Of a DNA stretch of 64,000 nt, positions 43,425 to 51,788 are shown in pieces (within the stretch, counting starts at the first letter, position 1; each line of letters begins with the position of its first letter). Origin of the DNA: Pluralibacter gergoviae ATCC 33028 = NBRC 105706 (GTDB lineage Bacteria > Pseudomonadota > Gammaproteobacteria > Enterobacterales > Enterobacteriaceae); NCBI RefSeq assembly GCF_001598855.1, contig NZ_BCZS01000001.1:248001-312000 (forward strand). Reading direction: 5' to 3'. Position numbers and translations under genes: made by a program. The notes beneath the pieces are model-generated. The model was not told the DNA's origin and ran no database searches. It saw only the letters and a list, made by a program, of their open reading frames with translations.

Positions 43425-44732
43425 GTGGCATCTTATCTTGAGATTTTTATCGTTGCCTGCCTGACCGGCATGACGGCGCTGCTATCGCACCGCTCGGCCG
43501 CGGTATTTCACGACGGCATTCGCCCGATACTGCCGCAGCTGGTGGAGGGCACGATGAAGCGGCGCGAAGCGGGCAGCATCGCCTTCGGCCTGAGCATTGG
43601 CTTTGTCGCCTCGGTGGGTATCTCCTTTACCCTGAAAACCGGGCTGCTTAACGCGTGGCTGCTCTTTTTGCCCACGGATATTATTGGTGTACTGGCCGTT
43701 AACAGCCTGCTGGCGGTCGGCCTGGGCGCAGTATGGGGCGTGCTGGTGCTGACCTGCCTGCTGCCGGTCAATCAGCTGCTGACCGCACTGCCCGTCGACG
43801 TGCTGGGCGCGCTGGGGGAGCTGAGTTCGCCGGTGGTCTCCGCCTTTGCGCTGTTTCCGCTGGTGGCTATCTTCTACCAGTTCGGCTGGAAGAGCAGCCT
43901 GCTGGCCGCCGCCGCGGTGCTGATGACCCGAATAGTGACCGTGCGCTTCTTTCCTCAGCTGATGCCGGAGTCGATTCAGATCTTCACCGGCATGGTGCTG
44001 CTGCTCGGTATCGCTATCGTTCACGATCTGCGCAGCCGGGCGGGGGCGCCGGAGGGGAGCGACGGCGTCTCGGTATTTGAGGAGCGCACCTCGAGGATCG
44101 TCAAAAATCTGCCGTATATCGCCGCCGCCGGGGCGCTGATCTCCGCTGTTGCCAGCATGAAGCTGTTTGCCGGTAGCGAAGTGTCAATTTTTACCCTTGA
44201 GAGGGCCTACTCCGCGGCGGTGACGCCCGCAGAGTCGCAGGCGCTGGTTCACCAGGCGGCGCTGGCGGAGTTTATGCGCGGCCTCGGCTTTGTGCCGATG
44301 ATCGCCACCACCGCGCTGGCGACCGGCGTCTATGCGGTGGCCGGATTTACCTTCGTCTTCACCGTCGGCTATCTGGCGCCCAATCCGTGGATTGCCGCCC
44401 TGCTCGGCGCGGCGGTGATTTCCGCCGAAGTGCTGCTGCTGCGCACCATCGGCAAGTGGCTTGGCCGCTATCCCTCGGTGCGCAACGCGTCGGACAATAT
44501 TCGCAATGCGATGAATATGCTGATGGAGTACGCCCTGCTGATTGGCTCAATTTTTGCGGCGATTAAGATGGCGGGATATACCGGATTCTCGATCGCCACG
44601 GCCCTTTATTTTATTAATGAAGCATCAGGTCGTCCGGTGCAGAAGATAGCGGCACCGGTGGTGGCGGTCATGGTCACCGGCGTTATTCTCAATCTACTTT
44701 ACTGGGTTGGATTATTTCAAACGATCCGCTAG
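43425..44732 (+). CDS. yhfT: Integral membrane protein YhfT
   Basis: A 435-residue inner-membrane protein with 10-12 hydrophobic segments, matching E. coli YhfT in length and sequence. It starts with GTG behind GAGGG. It is the only transporter candidate of the operon and so probably imports the pathway's substrate. In E. coli yhfS, a PLP aminotransferase/cysteine desulfurase-like gene, follows; here it is replaced by a periplasmic acid phosphatase gene 40 bases downstream. Confidence 0.9.
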   Translation: MASYLEIFIVACLTGMTALLSHRSAAVFHDGIRPILPQLVEGTMKRREAGSIAFGLSIGFVASVGISFTLKTGLLNAWLLFLPTDIIGVLAVNSLLAVGLGAVWGVLVLTCLLPVNQLLTALPVDVLGALGELSSPVVSAFALFPLVAIFYQFGWKSSLLAAAAVLMTRIVTVRFFPQLMPESIQIFTGMVLLLGIAIVHDLRSRAGAPEGSDGVSVFEERTSRIVKNLPYIAAAGALISAVASMKLFAGSEVSIFTLERAYSAAVTPAESQALVHQAALAEFMRGLGFVPMIATTALATGVYAVAGFTFVFTVGYLAPNPWIAALLGAAVISAEVLLLRTIGKWLGRYPSVRNASDNIRNAMNMLMEYALLIGSIFAAIKMAGYTGFSIATALYFINEASGRPVQKIAAPVVAVMVTGVILNLLYWVGLFQTIR

Positions 44733-44771
44733 CCGTTTTTTTATCAATCGAAATATATATAAGGATATACA

Positions 44772-45587
44772 ATGAAACTTGCAGCGTTATGCCTTCCGTT
44801 ATTTTTATCGTTCGCCGGTTTTTCCGCTGCGGCGGAGAATCACTGCAGTCCGGCCGTCGGGAATATGCCCGCCAGCTGCCTGACGGAGCAATATACCATG
44901 TCGGTGCTCTGGTATCAGAATGCCGCCGAGGCGCGGGCCGCATTTTATCAGGGCTACCAGCTGGGACGGCTCCGGCTGGAGCAGGCGCTGAATAAAAAAT
45001 CCGTAAAGCCGCTGGCTATTGTCCTCGATCTGGATGAGACCGTGCTGGACGACAGCCCGCATCAGGCGTGGCTGCTTAAAAACCAGCAGTTTTTACTTGC
45101 CGGCTGGGATGAGTGGGTAGAGATGGCTGCCGCAGAGCCGGTGCCCGGCGCTCTCGATTTCCTGCGCTTTGCCGATGAGCACGGCGTCAAAATCTTTTAC
45201 CTCAGCGACAGAAAGCAGTCGCAGTTTGATGTCACGCTCAGCAACCTCCAGCGAATTAATTTACCGCAGGCCAGGCGGGAAAATTTGCTACTAAAAACGC
45301 CGGAGATGCATGGAAAACAGAGCCGTCGTGATGCGCTCGAAAGCAAATATAATGTCGTGCTCTATTTTGGCGATAATCTTGCCGATTTTATCGATTCAAA
45401 AGGGAAAACGCAGGAGGAGCGCAACAGTATGATGGAGGCGCATCGCCAGGAGTTTGGCGACCGTTTTATTATCTTCCCCAACCCGATGTACGGCGATTGG
45501 TATGGCGGGGTGATTGGCGATAAATTCAACGCTGATTACAATAAAATTTATAAACTGAGACGCTCGAGGTTAACCAGTTTTAAATAA
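44772..45587 (+). CDS. Periplasmic HAD-type acid phosphatase, class C/e(P4) family
   Basis: A secreted phosphatase of 271 residues in the HAD IIIB group that includes Haemophilus e(P4) 5'-nucleotidase. The catalytic motif is VLDLDETVLDD with Asp86 and Asp88, and the metal-binding motif is YFGDNLADF near residue 200. A signal peptide (about 1-21) is present but there is no lipobox Cys at its end, so it should be soluble in the periplasm rather than a lipoprotein. It lies 40 bases after yhfT without an obvious terminator between them, suggesting it belongs to the same operon. It may dephosphorylate the substrate before uptake. Confidence 0.85.
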   Translation: MKLAALCLPLFLSFAGFSAAAENHCSPAVGNMPASCLTEQYTMSVLWYQNAAEARAAFYQGYQLGRLRLEQALNKKSVKPLAIVLDLDETVLDDSPHQAWLLKNQQFLLAGWDEWVEMAAAEPVPGALDFLRFADEHGVKIFYLSDRKQSQFDVTLSNLQRINLPQARRENLLLKTPEMHGKQSRRDALESKYNVVLYFGDNLADFIDSKGKTQEERNSMMEAHRQEFGDRFIIFPNPMYGDWYGGVIGDKFNADYNKIYKLRRSRLTSFK

Positions 45588-45699
45588 CCCCGTGTTTTAC
45601 TCCTGAAATCTGATTGTAGGGATGCGGTCATCCTGACGGGATGTTCTTTATTATTACAGTGAGTATTGATATGCCTTTATTCTGATGAAAGAGGTGTTT

Positions 45700-46401
45700 A
45701 TGTATCGTTGTGTGTTTTTTATTTGCACGCTATTAATAAGTATTGGCTCCCGGGCGGTAATGATCGATTACCGGCATGAAATTATGGACAACACAGGAAA
45801 TACGCATAAAGACAGATTGCTGGTATCGCATCGCTTTAGCAGCGGCTTTGGCCTTTCTTTAGAGGGAAAGTGGAAAGGCTCGAAAAATAAGGATAAGGCC
45901 TACCATGAGACGGTCAGCAATGGCACTGAGGTCGTGGCCAGCTATGTGCACAAAGTGAATAACCGGCTGCAGATGGAGCCTGGGTTCTCGCTGGACAGCG
46001 GTTCTTCATCGAACAACTATCGGCCCTATCTGCGCGGTAAGCTGTTGATTCAGGATGGCCTGACGGCTTCTCTGCGCTTTCGTCCTTATTATAAGCGCTA
46101 TTCCGGCAATATTGGTTCAGAGCACAAAACTTCTGAAAAGGGTTTTAACCTTACCGGCGTTATTTCACTGGTAGAGCTGAGTAATAGCCAGATTGACTAT
46201 GAACTGGACTATAAGAAGACCAGTACCGGCGGTGTAGTATTAGCCAACAATAAAAACCATGAGTGGGCGCATGACATTAAGCTGACTTATAAAATCAACA
46301 GCAGCTGGTCGCCGCATATTGCGGTGGGTAACGTATCGGGAAGCCGCCACACCAGCGAAAGGCAGACGCGCTATCGCGTTGGCGTGAGCTATCTTTTCTA
46401 A
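45700..46401 (+). CDS. KdgM-family outer membrane porin
   Basis: A 233-residue beta-barrel protein. The signal peptide (about 1-19) precedes MIDYRHEIMDNTGNTHKDRL, typical of the oligogalacturonate porin KdgM/NanC family. Alternating strands follow and the protein ends in YRVGVSYLF with C-terminal Phe, as expected for outer membrane insertion. ATG 45700 has AGAGG 5-6 bases upstream; the ATG at 45685 does not. KdgM porins pass acidic sugars or oligosaccharides. No KdgR-type operator was seen. It is separated from the phosphatase gene by 112 bases. Confidence 0.87.
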   Translation: MYRCVFFICTLLISIGSRAVMIDYRHEIMDNTGNTHKDRLLVSHRFSSGFGLSLEGKWKGSKNKDKAYHETVSNGTEVVASYVHKVNNRLQMEPGFSLDSGSSSNNYRPYLRGKLLIQDGLTASLRFRPYYKRYSGNIGSEHKTSEKGFNLTGVISLVELSNSQIDYELDYKKTSTGGVVLANNKNHEWAHDIKLTYKINSSWSPHIAVGNVSGSRHTSERQTRYRVGVSYLF

Positions 46402-46422
46402 CCGGGCGAGGTGACAAACTGA

Positions 46423-46457
46423 AATCTTACATGCTAATTAAATTAGCATGTAAGATT
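46423..46457. terminator. Long AT-rich inverted repeat between convergent genes
   Basis: Perfect 15-bp stem AATCTTACATGCTAA / TTAGCATGTAAGATT with a TTAAA loop, between the convergent porin and lysozyme-like genes. No T-run follows on the plus strand and only CAGTTT on the minus strand, so terminator function is likely by position but not certain. Confidence 0.55.
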
Positions 46458-46472
46458 CTGCATCCGGCGCTG

Positions 46473-47384
46473 TTATGGATGCCCGATCCCGCTACCTAAC
46501 GATGTGTCGAACGGGGTTTCATAGCCGCCAAAGTTATATACATAGAGCAGAATGGACGTCCCATTTTCATCGGCGCGATTTTCGCCTTTCGTCAGTAATG
46601 CGGTAATGCCTTCGGCACCGCGTAAATGCGCCCCGCCGAGAAGGCCTGATAGCGTTATCTCAACGGCGTCGGGAACGTTCTGCGGAGGCGTCAGCACTGG
46701 GTGACATTCAGACCAGCGCAGGATTTTGCCGAGATAATCAGCAGGTGTTTTACCGTATTCGGCTAATCCGCTGACGATACCGCGGTATTTATCGCTGAAA
46801 TGATCTTTTGCGATGCAGTCCTGCTTCTCCGGCTCAAGAAGATCGGCAAAAGAAAAGATGTCGTTTTTGCCGCTAAATGTGCCTTGCCATGTGTTCACAT
46901 CGGTAACGTGGACGAGGCCAGCATTGGGTAAGGTCATTATTTTATCGCGAATACCGTTGGCCCAGTTTGCTATCGGGATATCGGAATAGTACATCGGCAG
47001 GTGATTTTCATCATAATGCGTGTAATAGCCCAGGTCCCACAAATCCTGCTCGCTGAACTGATAGCCGATAAAGCCCAGATAATTCATGGTGGCATACTGC
47101 ATCCGTCTGAACATCTGCGGATCGGACGCGTTTTTATCGTAATACTTGTCGATACCCAGTCTTTCAAAATAGCCCTTAATGGTGGTACTGCTGACCGTTG
47201 CCTCTCCGCGCTCGTTGCGGATAACGCGGCCGGGATATTCGACGTTCTGATAGCCGACAATATCCGGCATTTCATAATTATCTGCGTAAAAGCTGGCCTG
47301 GTCAGGGTCAATCGTCGTTTCAAAAATACGAATCGTATTTAAGAAATCGTCATAACTACCTTTAGCGTTGCTACATTCTTTCAT
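46473..47384 (-). CDS. Putative lysozyme-fold protein without signal peptide
   Basis: A 303-residue protein with no signal peptide or membrane helix. Three segments resemble a family of lysozyme/transglycosylase-like proteins that I know only from pattern memory: NYLGFIGYQFSEQDLWDLGYY (compare a GKYQFGE-type core), TWQGTFSGKNDIFSFADLL, and GLLGGAHLRGAEGITALL followed by NGTSILLYVYNFGGYETPF. A catalytic Glu may be in FETTIDPDQ near the N-terminus. It has a very strong ribosome site (AAGGAGG). No immunity or secretion gene is adjacent. It could be an exported effector, a phage-derived lysin or a cytosolic enzyme. Confidence 0.55.
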   Translation of the reverse strand: MKECSNAKGSYDDFLNTIRIFETTIDPDQASFYADNYEMPDIVGYQNVEYPGRVIRNERGEATVSSTTIKGYFERLGIDKYYDKNASDPQMFRRMQYATMNYLGFIGYQFSEQDLWDLGYYTHYDENHLPMYYSDIPIANWANGIRDKIMTLPNAGLVHVTDVNTWQGTFSGKNDIFSFADLLEPEKQDCIAKDHFSDKYRGIVSGLAEYGKTPADYLGKILRWSECHPVLTPPQNVPDAVEITLSGLLGGAHLRGAEGITALLTKGENRADENGTSILLYVYNFGGYETPFDTSLGSGIGHP

Positions 47385-47670
47385 CTTTAATCCTCCTTGG
47401 TAGTCAGTAATTCTGGCCGGTAAAGAGTACGCTCATTAATTAATAATTGTAGTGAGGGAGAGACGGTTATTAAGCGCGGTTTTTTGCTATGATTAAGGAG
47501 ATTGTATATTTCGCATCGGTGAATTTCTGTCTTTAATATGCTATGTCAGCCAGCGTGCTTAATTTAACGCCTGATTAAATATGCAGTAATTATTTACAAC
47601 CTCTTTCCGGAGGGCTACTATCGCCATCAGGTAACACTGAATATCGGTTTTAACCTGTTTTTGCAGTACA
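47385..47670. other. Non-coding AT-rich region before the TPP riboswitch
   Basis: About 286 bases without a convincing gene. It holds the promoter region of the leftward lysozyme-like gene and the promoter of thiMD. A 15-codon ATG frame near 47495 has no ribosome site of note and is not proposed as a gene. Confidence 0.5.
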
Positions 47671-47752
47671 TGACTCGGGGTGCCCTTCCACGCGAAGGCT
47701 GAGAAATACCCGTACCACCTGATCTGGATAATGCCAGCGTAGGGAAGTCAGT
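47671..47752 (+). promoter_or_regulatory. TPP riboswitch (THI element) of thiMD
   Basis: The conserved THI-box elements appear in order: GACTCGGGGTGCCC at the 5' end, then GAAGGCTGAGAAATACCCGT, then ACCTGATCTGGATAATGCC and GCGTAGGGAAGTC closing the P1 helix. It lies 48 bases upstream of the thiM start, as in the E. coli thiM riboswitch, which blocks the ribosome site when thiamine pyrophosphate binds. The AGGAG at 47789-47793 would be the sequestered site. Confidence 0.96.
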
Positions 47753-47799
47753 GACCCTCGCGGGTTATCGCTTCTGACCGCGCATGGCAGGAGTGAAAC

Positions 47800-48579
47800 G
47801 TGCAACCTGACCTGCTGAACCACGCGCACATCGCGCAACTCTCCCGACTTTTTCGCCGCCATTCGCCGCTGGTGCACTGCATGACCAACGACGTGGTGCA
47901 GACCTTTACCGCCAACGTCCTGCTGGCCGCGGGCGCATCTCCGGCGATGGTGATTGACGTTGAAGAGGCGCCGCAGTTTGCCGCCCTGGCGGATGCGCTA
48001 CTGATCAACGTCGGCACTCTGACGCGGCCTCGGGCCGCCGCCATGCGCGCGGCGGTGGCGAGCGCGAACGCCGCCGGCACGCCGTGGGCGCTGGATCCGG
48101 TGGCGGTCGGCGCGCTGACCCTGCGCAGCGACTTCTGCCGGGAGCTGGTGGCCCTGAAGCCGGCGGCAATTCGCGGCAACGCCTCTGAAATTCTCGCCCT
48201 GGCGGGTATGAGCGCGGGCGGACGCGGGGTCGATACCACCGACAGCGCCGCCGCCGCGCTGCCTGCGGCCAGGGCGCTGGCGCAGCAGCTGGCGACCGTG
48301 GTGGCGGTGACCGGCGAGGTGGACTACATCACCGACGGCCAGCGGACCCTCGCCGCCGCCGGCGGTTCGCCGCTGATGACGAAAGTTGTCGGCACCGGCT
48401 GTTCGCTGTCGGCGCTGGTGGCGGGCGCCTGCGCGCTGCCCGGCGACCGGCTGCTTAACGTTGCGGCCACCTGCGGGCTGGTGAAGTACGCCGGCGGCGC
48501 GGCGGCGGCGGACAGCCGGGGGCCGGGCAGCTTCGTTGCCGCCTTCCTCGATATGCTGTATCAGGAGGTGAAGGCATGA
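47800..48579 (+). CDS. thiM: Hydroxyethylthiazole kinase
   Basis: Ribokinase-fold kinase that phosphorylates 4-methyl-5-(2-hydroxyethyl)thiazole in thiamine salvage. The 259 residues include [20 protein letters not shown] with the conserved catalytic-loop Cys. The N-terminal segment [18 protein letters not shown] is typical of the family. It starts with GTG six bases after AGGAG, downstream of a TPP riboswitch, and overlaps thiD by 4 bases. Product levels should fall when thiamine is plentiful. Confidence 0.96.
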   Translation: MQPDLLNHAHIAQLSRLFRRHSPLVHCMTNDVVQTFTANVLLAAGASPAMVIDVEEAPQFAALADALLINVGTLTRPRAAAMRAAVASANAAGTPWALDPVAVGALTLRSDFCRELVALKPAAIRGNASEILALAGMSAGGRGVDTTDSAAAALPAARALAQQLATVVAVTGEVDYITDGQRTLAAAGGSPLMTKVVGTGCSLSALVAGACALPGDRLLNVAATCGLVKYAGGAAAADSRGPGSFVAAFLDMLYQEVKA

Positions 48580-49376
48580 AGCGCATCAACGCCCTCACCA
48601 TCGCCGGCACCGATCCCAGCGGCGGCGCCGGCATTCAGGCGGATCTGAAAACCTTCTCGGCGCTCGGGGCCTACGGCTGTTCGGTCATTACCGCTCTGGT
48701 GGCGCAGAATACCCGCGGCGTGCAGTCGGTGTACCGCATTGAGCCGGACTTCGTCGCCGCCCAGCTTGATTCGGTGTTCAGCGATGTGCGTATTGATACT
48801 ACCAAGATAGGAATGCTGGCGGAGACCGACATCGTCGAGGCGGTGGCCGAGCGGCTGGCGCGCTACCGCATCGGGAACGTGGTCCTCGACACCGTGATGC
48901 TGGCGAAGAGCGGCGATCCGCTGCTGTCGGCCTCTGCGGTGGCCACGCTGCGCCAGCGCCTGCTGCCGCAGGTTTCTCTCATTACCCCCAATCTGCCCGA
49001 GGCGGCGGCGCTGCTGGACGCGCCGCACGCTGCCAGCGAACGCGAGATGCTGGAGCAGGGCAGGGCGCTGCTGGCGATGGGCTGCGGCGCGGTGCTGATG
49101 AAGGGCGGCCATCTCGACGACGCCGAGAGCCCGGACTGGCTGTTTACCCCCGAGGGCGAATACCGCTTCACCGCCCCGCGCGTGATGACCAAAAACACCC
49201 ACGGCACCGGCTGCACGCTCTCTGCCGCGCTGGCGGCCCTGCGCCCCCGCCGCGCGAACTGGCAGGAGACGGTGCCGGAGGCCAAGGCCTGGCTGTCGGC
49301 GGCGCTGGCGCAGGCGGACAGCCTGGAGGTGGGGCACGGTATCGGGCCCGTCCACCATTTTCACGCCTGGTGGTAG
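48576..49376 (+). CDS. thiD: Hydroxymethylpyrimidine/phosphomethylpyrimidine kinase
   Basis: Kinase that phosphorylates HMP and HMP-P in thiamine pyrimidine synthesis and salvage. The 266 residues include the start [20 protein letters not shown], the VLMKGGH strand and the anion-hole motif [13 protein letters not shown] with catalytic Cys. It is translationally coupled to thiM (ATGA) and so also under the TPP riboswitch. The gene is followed by an A/T-tract inverted repeat that may terminate the operon. Confidence 0.96.
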   Translation: MKRINALTIAGTDPSGGAGIQADLKTFSALGAYGCSVITALVAQNTRGVQSVYRIEPDFVAAQLDSVFSDVRIDTTKIGMLAETDIVEAVAERLARYRIGNVVLDTVMLAKSGDPLLSASAVATLRQRLLPQVSLITPNLPEAAALLDAPHAASEREMLEQGRALLAMGCGAVLMKGGHLDDAESPDWLFTPEGEYRFTAPRVMTKNTHGTGCTLSAALAALRPRRANWQETVPEAKAWLSAALAQADSLEVGHGIGPVHHFHAWW

Positions 49377-49408
49377 GCCCGGCGGCGCGAATCGTGTCAG
49401 CAGAATGT

Positions 49409-49481
49409 CCTGAAAAAGGCACGTTTGACCTGGAAAGAATTCGCCGGGAGTACCAGGCTTAATGTTGCCTTTTTTTTCAGG
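49409..49481. terminator. Possible thiMD terminator / fbaB leader structure
   Basis: CCTGAAAAAGGCA (49409-49421) pairs with TGCC-T8-CAGG (49466-49481), enclosing a CCTGG/CCAGG hairpin. The run of eight T after GCC makes it a plausible terminator for thiMD. It lies about 50 bases before fbaB and could also form part of that gene's leader. Confidence 0.4.
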
Positions 49482-49533
49482 CACAGAGGACATTCATGGC
49501 CAGCCCAGGCTGGCATTTACGGGAGTTATTGCT

Positions 49534-50583
49534 ATGACTGATATTGCGCAGTTGCTAGGCAAAGATGCCGACGGCCTTCTTCAGCACCGTTGTATGACCA
49601 TTCCTTCTGACCAACTTTATCTGCCGGGTTCCGACTACGTTGACCGGGTGATGATCGATAATAATCGCCCCCCTGCGGTGCTGCGTAATATGCAGACCCT
49701 GTATAATACCGGGCGCCTGGCGGGCACCGGCTATCTGTCGATTCTGCCGGTTGACCAGGGCGTTGAGCACTCCGCCGGGGCATCGTTCGCGGCGAACCCG
49801 CTCTATTTCGATCCGAAAAACATCGTCGAGCTGGCGATTGAAGCGGGCTGCAACTGCGTGGCCTCCACCTACGGCGTTCTGGCCTCCGTGGCCCGGCGCT
49901 ACGCCCACCGCATCCCGTTCCTGGTGAAGCTCAACCATAATGAAACCCTGAGCTATCCGACCACCTACGACCAGACGCCGTACGCCAGCGTCGAGCAGGC
50001 CTTTAATATGGGCGCGGTGGCGGTCGGGGCGACGATCTACTTCGGCTCGCCGGAGTCGCGCCGCCAGATTGAAGAGATCTCTGCCGCCTTTGAGCGCGCC
50101 CACGAGCTGGGCATGGTTACCGTGCTGTGGGCCTACCTGCGCAACTCCGCGTTTAAGAAAGACGGCAAGGACTACCACGTATCTGCCGACCTGACCGGCC
50201 AGGCAAACCACCTGGCGGCCACTATCGGCGCCGATATCGTGAAGCAGAAGATGGCCGAGAACAACGGCGGCTATAAGGCGGTCAATTTCGGCTATACCGA
50301 CGAGCGCGTCTACAGCAAGCTGACCACCGAGAACCCGATCGATTTGGTGCGCTACCAGCTGGCGAACTGCTATATGGGGCGCGCGGGCCTGATCAACTCC
50401 GGCGGCGCGGCCGGTGAAAACGATATGGTGGACGCGGTGCGCACGGCGGTCATCAACAAGCGCGCGGGCGGTATGGGCCTGATCCTCGGCCGCAAGGCGT
50501 TTAAGAAATCGATGGCCGACGGCGTGAAGCTTATCAACGCCGTGCAGGACGTTTACCTCGATGGCAAAGTGACCATTGCCTGA
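49534..50583 (+). CDS. fbaB: Class I fructose-bisphosphate aldolase FbaB
   Basis: Schiff-base (archaeal-type class I, DhnA family) aldolase that interconverts fructose-1,6-bisphosphate with dihydroxyacetone phosphate and glyceraldehyde-3-phosphate, mainly in gluconeogenic growth. The product is 349 residues, nearly identical to E. coli FbaB across its length. The lysine in GADIVKQKM is in the active-site region. The start [13 protein letters not shown] has GGGAG 8 bases upstream; the frame open from 49462 was rejected on conservation. It is monocistronic. Confidence 0.96.
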   Translation: MTDIAQLLGKDADGLLQHRCMTIPSDQLYLPGSDYVDRVMIDNNRPPAVLRNMQTLYNTGRLAGTGYLSILPVDQGVEHSAGASFAANPLYFDPKNIVELAIEAGCNCVASTYGVLASVARRYAHRIPFLVKLNHNETLSYPTTYDQTPYASVEQAFNMGAVAVGATIYFGSPESRRQIEEISAAFERAHELGMVTVLWAYLRNSAFKKDGKDYHVSADLTGQANHLAATIGADIVKQKMAENNGGYKAVNFGYTDERVYSKLTTENPIDLVRYQLANCYMGRAGLINSGGAAGENDMVDAVRTAVINKRAGGMGLILGRKAFKKSMADGVKLINAVQDVYLDGKVTIA

Positions 50584-50591
50584 TGCCCTTC

Positions 50592-50615
50592 ACCTCTCCC
50601 CGGTCGGGGAGAGGT
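50592..50615 (+). terminator. Probable terminator of fbaB
   Basis: Perfect 10-bp stem ACCTCTCCCC / GGGGAGAGGT with a GGTC loop, eight bases after the fbaB stop. The tail TCTCATCTT is only partly T-rich. It lies between fbaB and the convergent yegS. Confidence 0.6.
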
Positions 50616-50622
50616 TCTCATC

Positions 50623-51525
50623 TTAGCTAAGCAGCGGACATCCCGGCGGCAGGCGCAGGCGCAGCGCGCCCGGCAGGATCTCCATGCGAAACCTGCGCCC
50701 GCTCTCCGGCTCGCCGTCCAGATTGAAGGTCATGTCGTGCGGGGCAGTCACTTCAAACCATGACGACACGCCGTCGACGATATTGGTTTTCTCTTCCGGG
50801 CGGGTAAGCGTATTGATCAACGCCGGCAGCAGTTCGTCGGCGGTAAAGATGCGCAGCTGGAGCAGGCCGTCGTCGATCAGCGCCTCAGGGCAGAGCTGCT
50901 GCCCGCCGCCGGCCTGGCGGCCGTTGCCGATGCCGATGACCAGCGCGTCGCCCTGCCAGTGGAAGTTCTCGCCGCGAATTTCGCAGCGGTCGGCCTTAAG
51001 CGTGTTCGGGCGCATCAGGCCGTGGACCAGATAGGAGACGCCGCCCAGCGCCGCCTTCAGTTTTTCCGGGGTTTCGCTGGTAATACGGGTGCCGAAACCG
51101 CCGGTGGCCATATTCATAAAGCAGGTCCGATCATTGACCCGCGCGATATCCACGGCGGTGGTATTGCCGGCGATCGCCAGCAGCAGCGCCTTGCCCATCT
51201 CTTCCGGAATACCGGCGCTGGTGGCAAAGTCGTTGGCGGTGCCGAGAGGCAAAATGCCCAGCGCCGGCAGCTCGCTGCCGTCGTCGGCGTTAATCAGCGC
51301 GGTTGCCACTTCATTGATGGTGCCGTCGCCGCCGCCGGCAACGATGGTTTGCACGCCGAGGCGCCTGCCCTCGTCCAGATAGCGGGCCGCGTCGCCTTTT
51401 TCCCACGTCACGCGAACGTGGATCTCAACGCCCTGCGCGCGCAGGTCATTGATCGCGCTGCGCAAATCGGGATTTCCGGCGCCCTTGCCGTTCAGAATCA
51501 ATAAGCTGGGAGATAGCGTATCCAT
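50623..51525 (-). CDS. yegS: Lipid kinase YegS
   Basis: Diacylglycerol-kinase-family protein of 300 residues; E. coli YegS phosphorylates phosphatidylglycerol in vitro. The nucleotide-binding motif GGGDGT is at 64-69 and the LGTANDFA loop follows. The C-terminal beta-sandwich ends in [13 protein letters not shown]. It lies downstream of the sRNA gene cyaR on the same strand, separated by that sRNA's terminator. Confidence 0.94.
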   Translation of the reverse strand: MDTLSPSLLILNGKGAGNPDLRSAINDLRAQGVEIHVRVTWEKGDAARYLDEGRRLGVQTIVAGGGDGTINEVATALINADDGSELPALGILPLGTANDFATSAGIPEEMGKALLLAIAGNTTAVDIARVNDRTCFMNMATGGFGTRITSETPEKLKAALGGVSYLVHGLMRPNTLKADRCEIRGENFHWQGDALVIGIGNGRQAGGGQQLCPEALIDDGLLQLRIFTADELLPALINTLTRPEEKTNIVDGVSSWFEVTAPHDMTFNLDGEPESGRRFRMEILPGALRLRLPPGCPLLS

Positions 51526-51619
51526 TTTTCTTCACCTTTAGATGCATCTGTTCCTTAGTGTATCTCAGGATAGCGTAATTAGGGTCAGAACAGCCTGAAA
51601 TCAATAACGTGCGGAGAGT

Positions 51620-51705
51620 AAAAAAATGGCTCGCGCGAGGGAGATCGCGCGAGCCAAGGAGGTGGTTTCTGTTACTACTAGCATTTATGGGTTATGTTTT
51701 TCAGC
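51620..51705 (-). ncRNA. cyaR: Small regulatory RNA CyaR
   Basis: About 86 nt, Hfq-dependent sRNA that represses ompX, nadE, luxS, yqaE and other mRNAs in E. coli. The 5' end GCTGAAAAACATAACCCATA is conserved with E. coli. The unpaired targeting core ACCACCTCCTT (complement of 51657-51667) is present, and the 3' end is a long stem GGCTCGCGCGA/TCGCGCGAGCC followed by seven T. The terminator stem differs in sequence from the E. coli one but keeps its shape. It lies between yegQ and yegS on the minus strand, its usual place next to yegQ. Confidence 0.95.
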
Positions 51706-51712
51706 GTCGTGG

Positions 51713-51755
51713 ATGATATCCTGTTTGGTTGCCCAGGTATGTGATCCGATTCTAA
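51713..51755 (-). promoter_or_regulatory. cyaR promoter with CRP-like site at -42
   Basis: On the minus strand TATCAT (complement of 51713-51718) is the -10, ending 7 bases before the start of CyaR. A degenerate CRP site, TGTGA-N6-TCTAA in plus-strand reading (51740-51755), is centred about 42 bases upstream of the RNA start, the class II position. E. coli cyaR is CRP-dependent. Confidence 0.7.
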
Positions 51756-51788
51756 GAATCCCCGATGCAGAAAAATAATGCTAATTAA

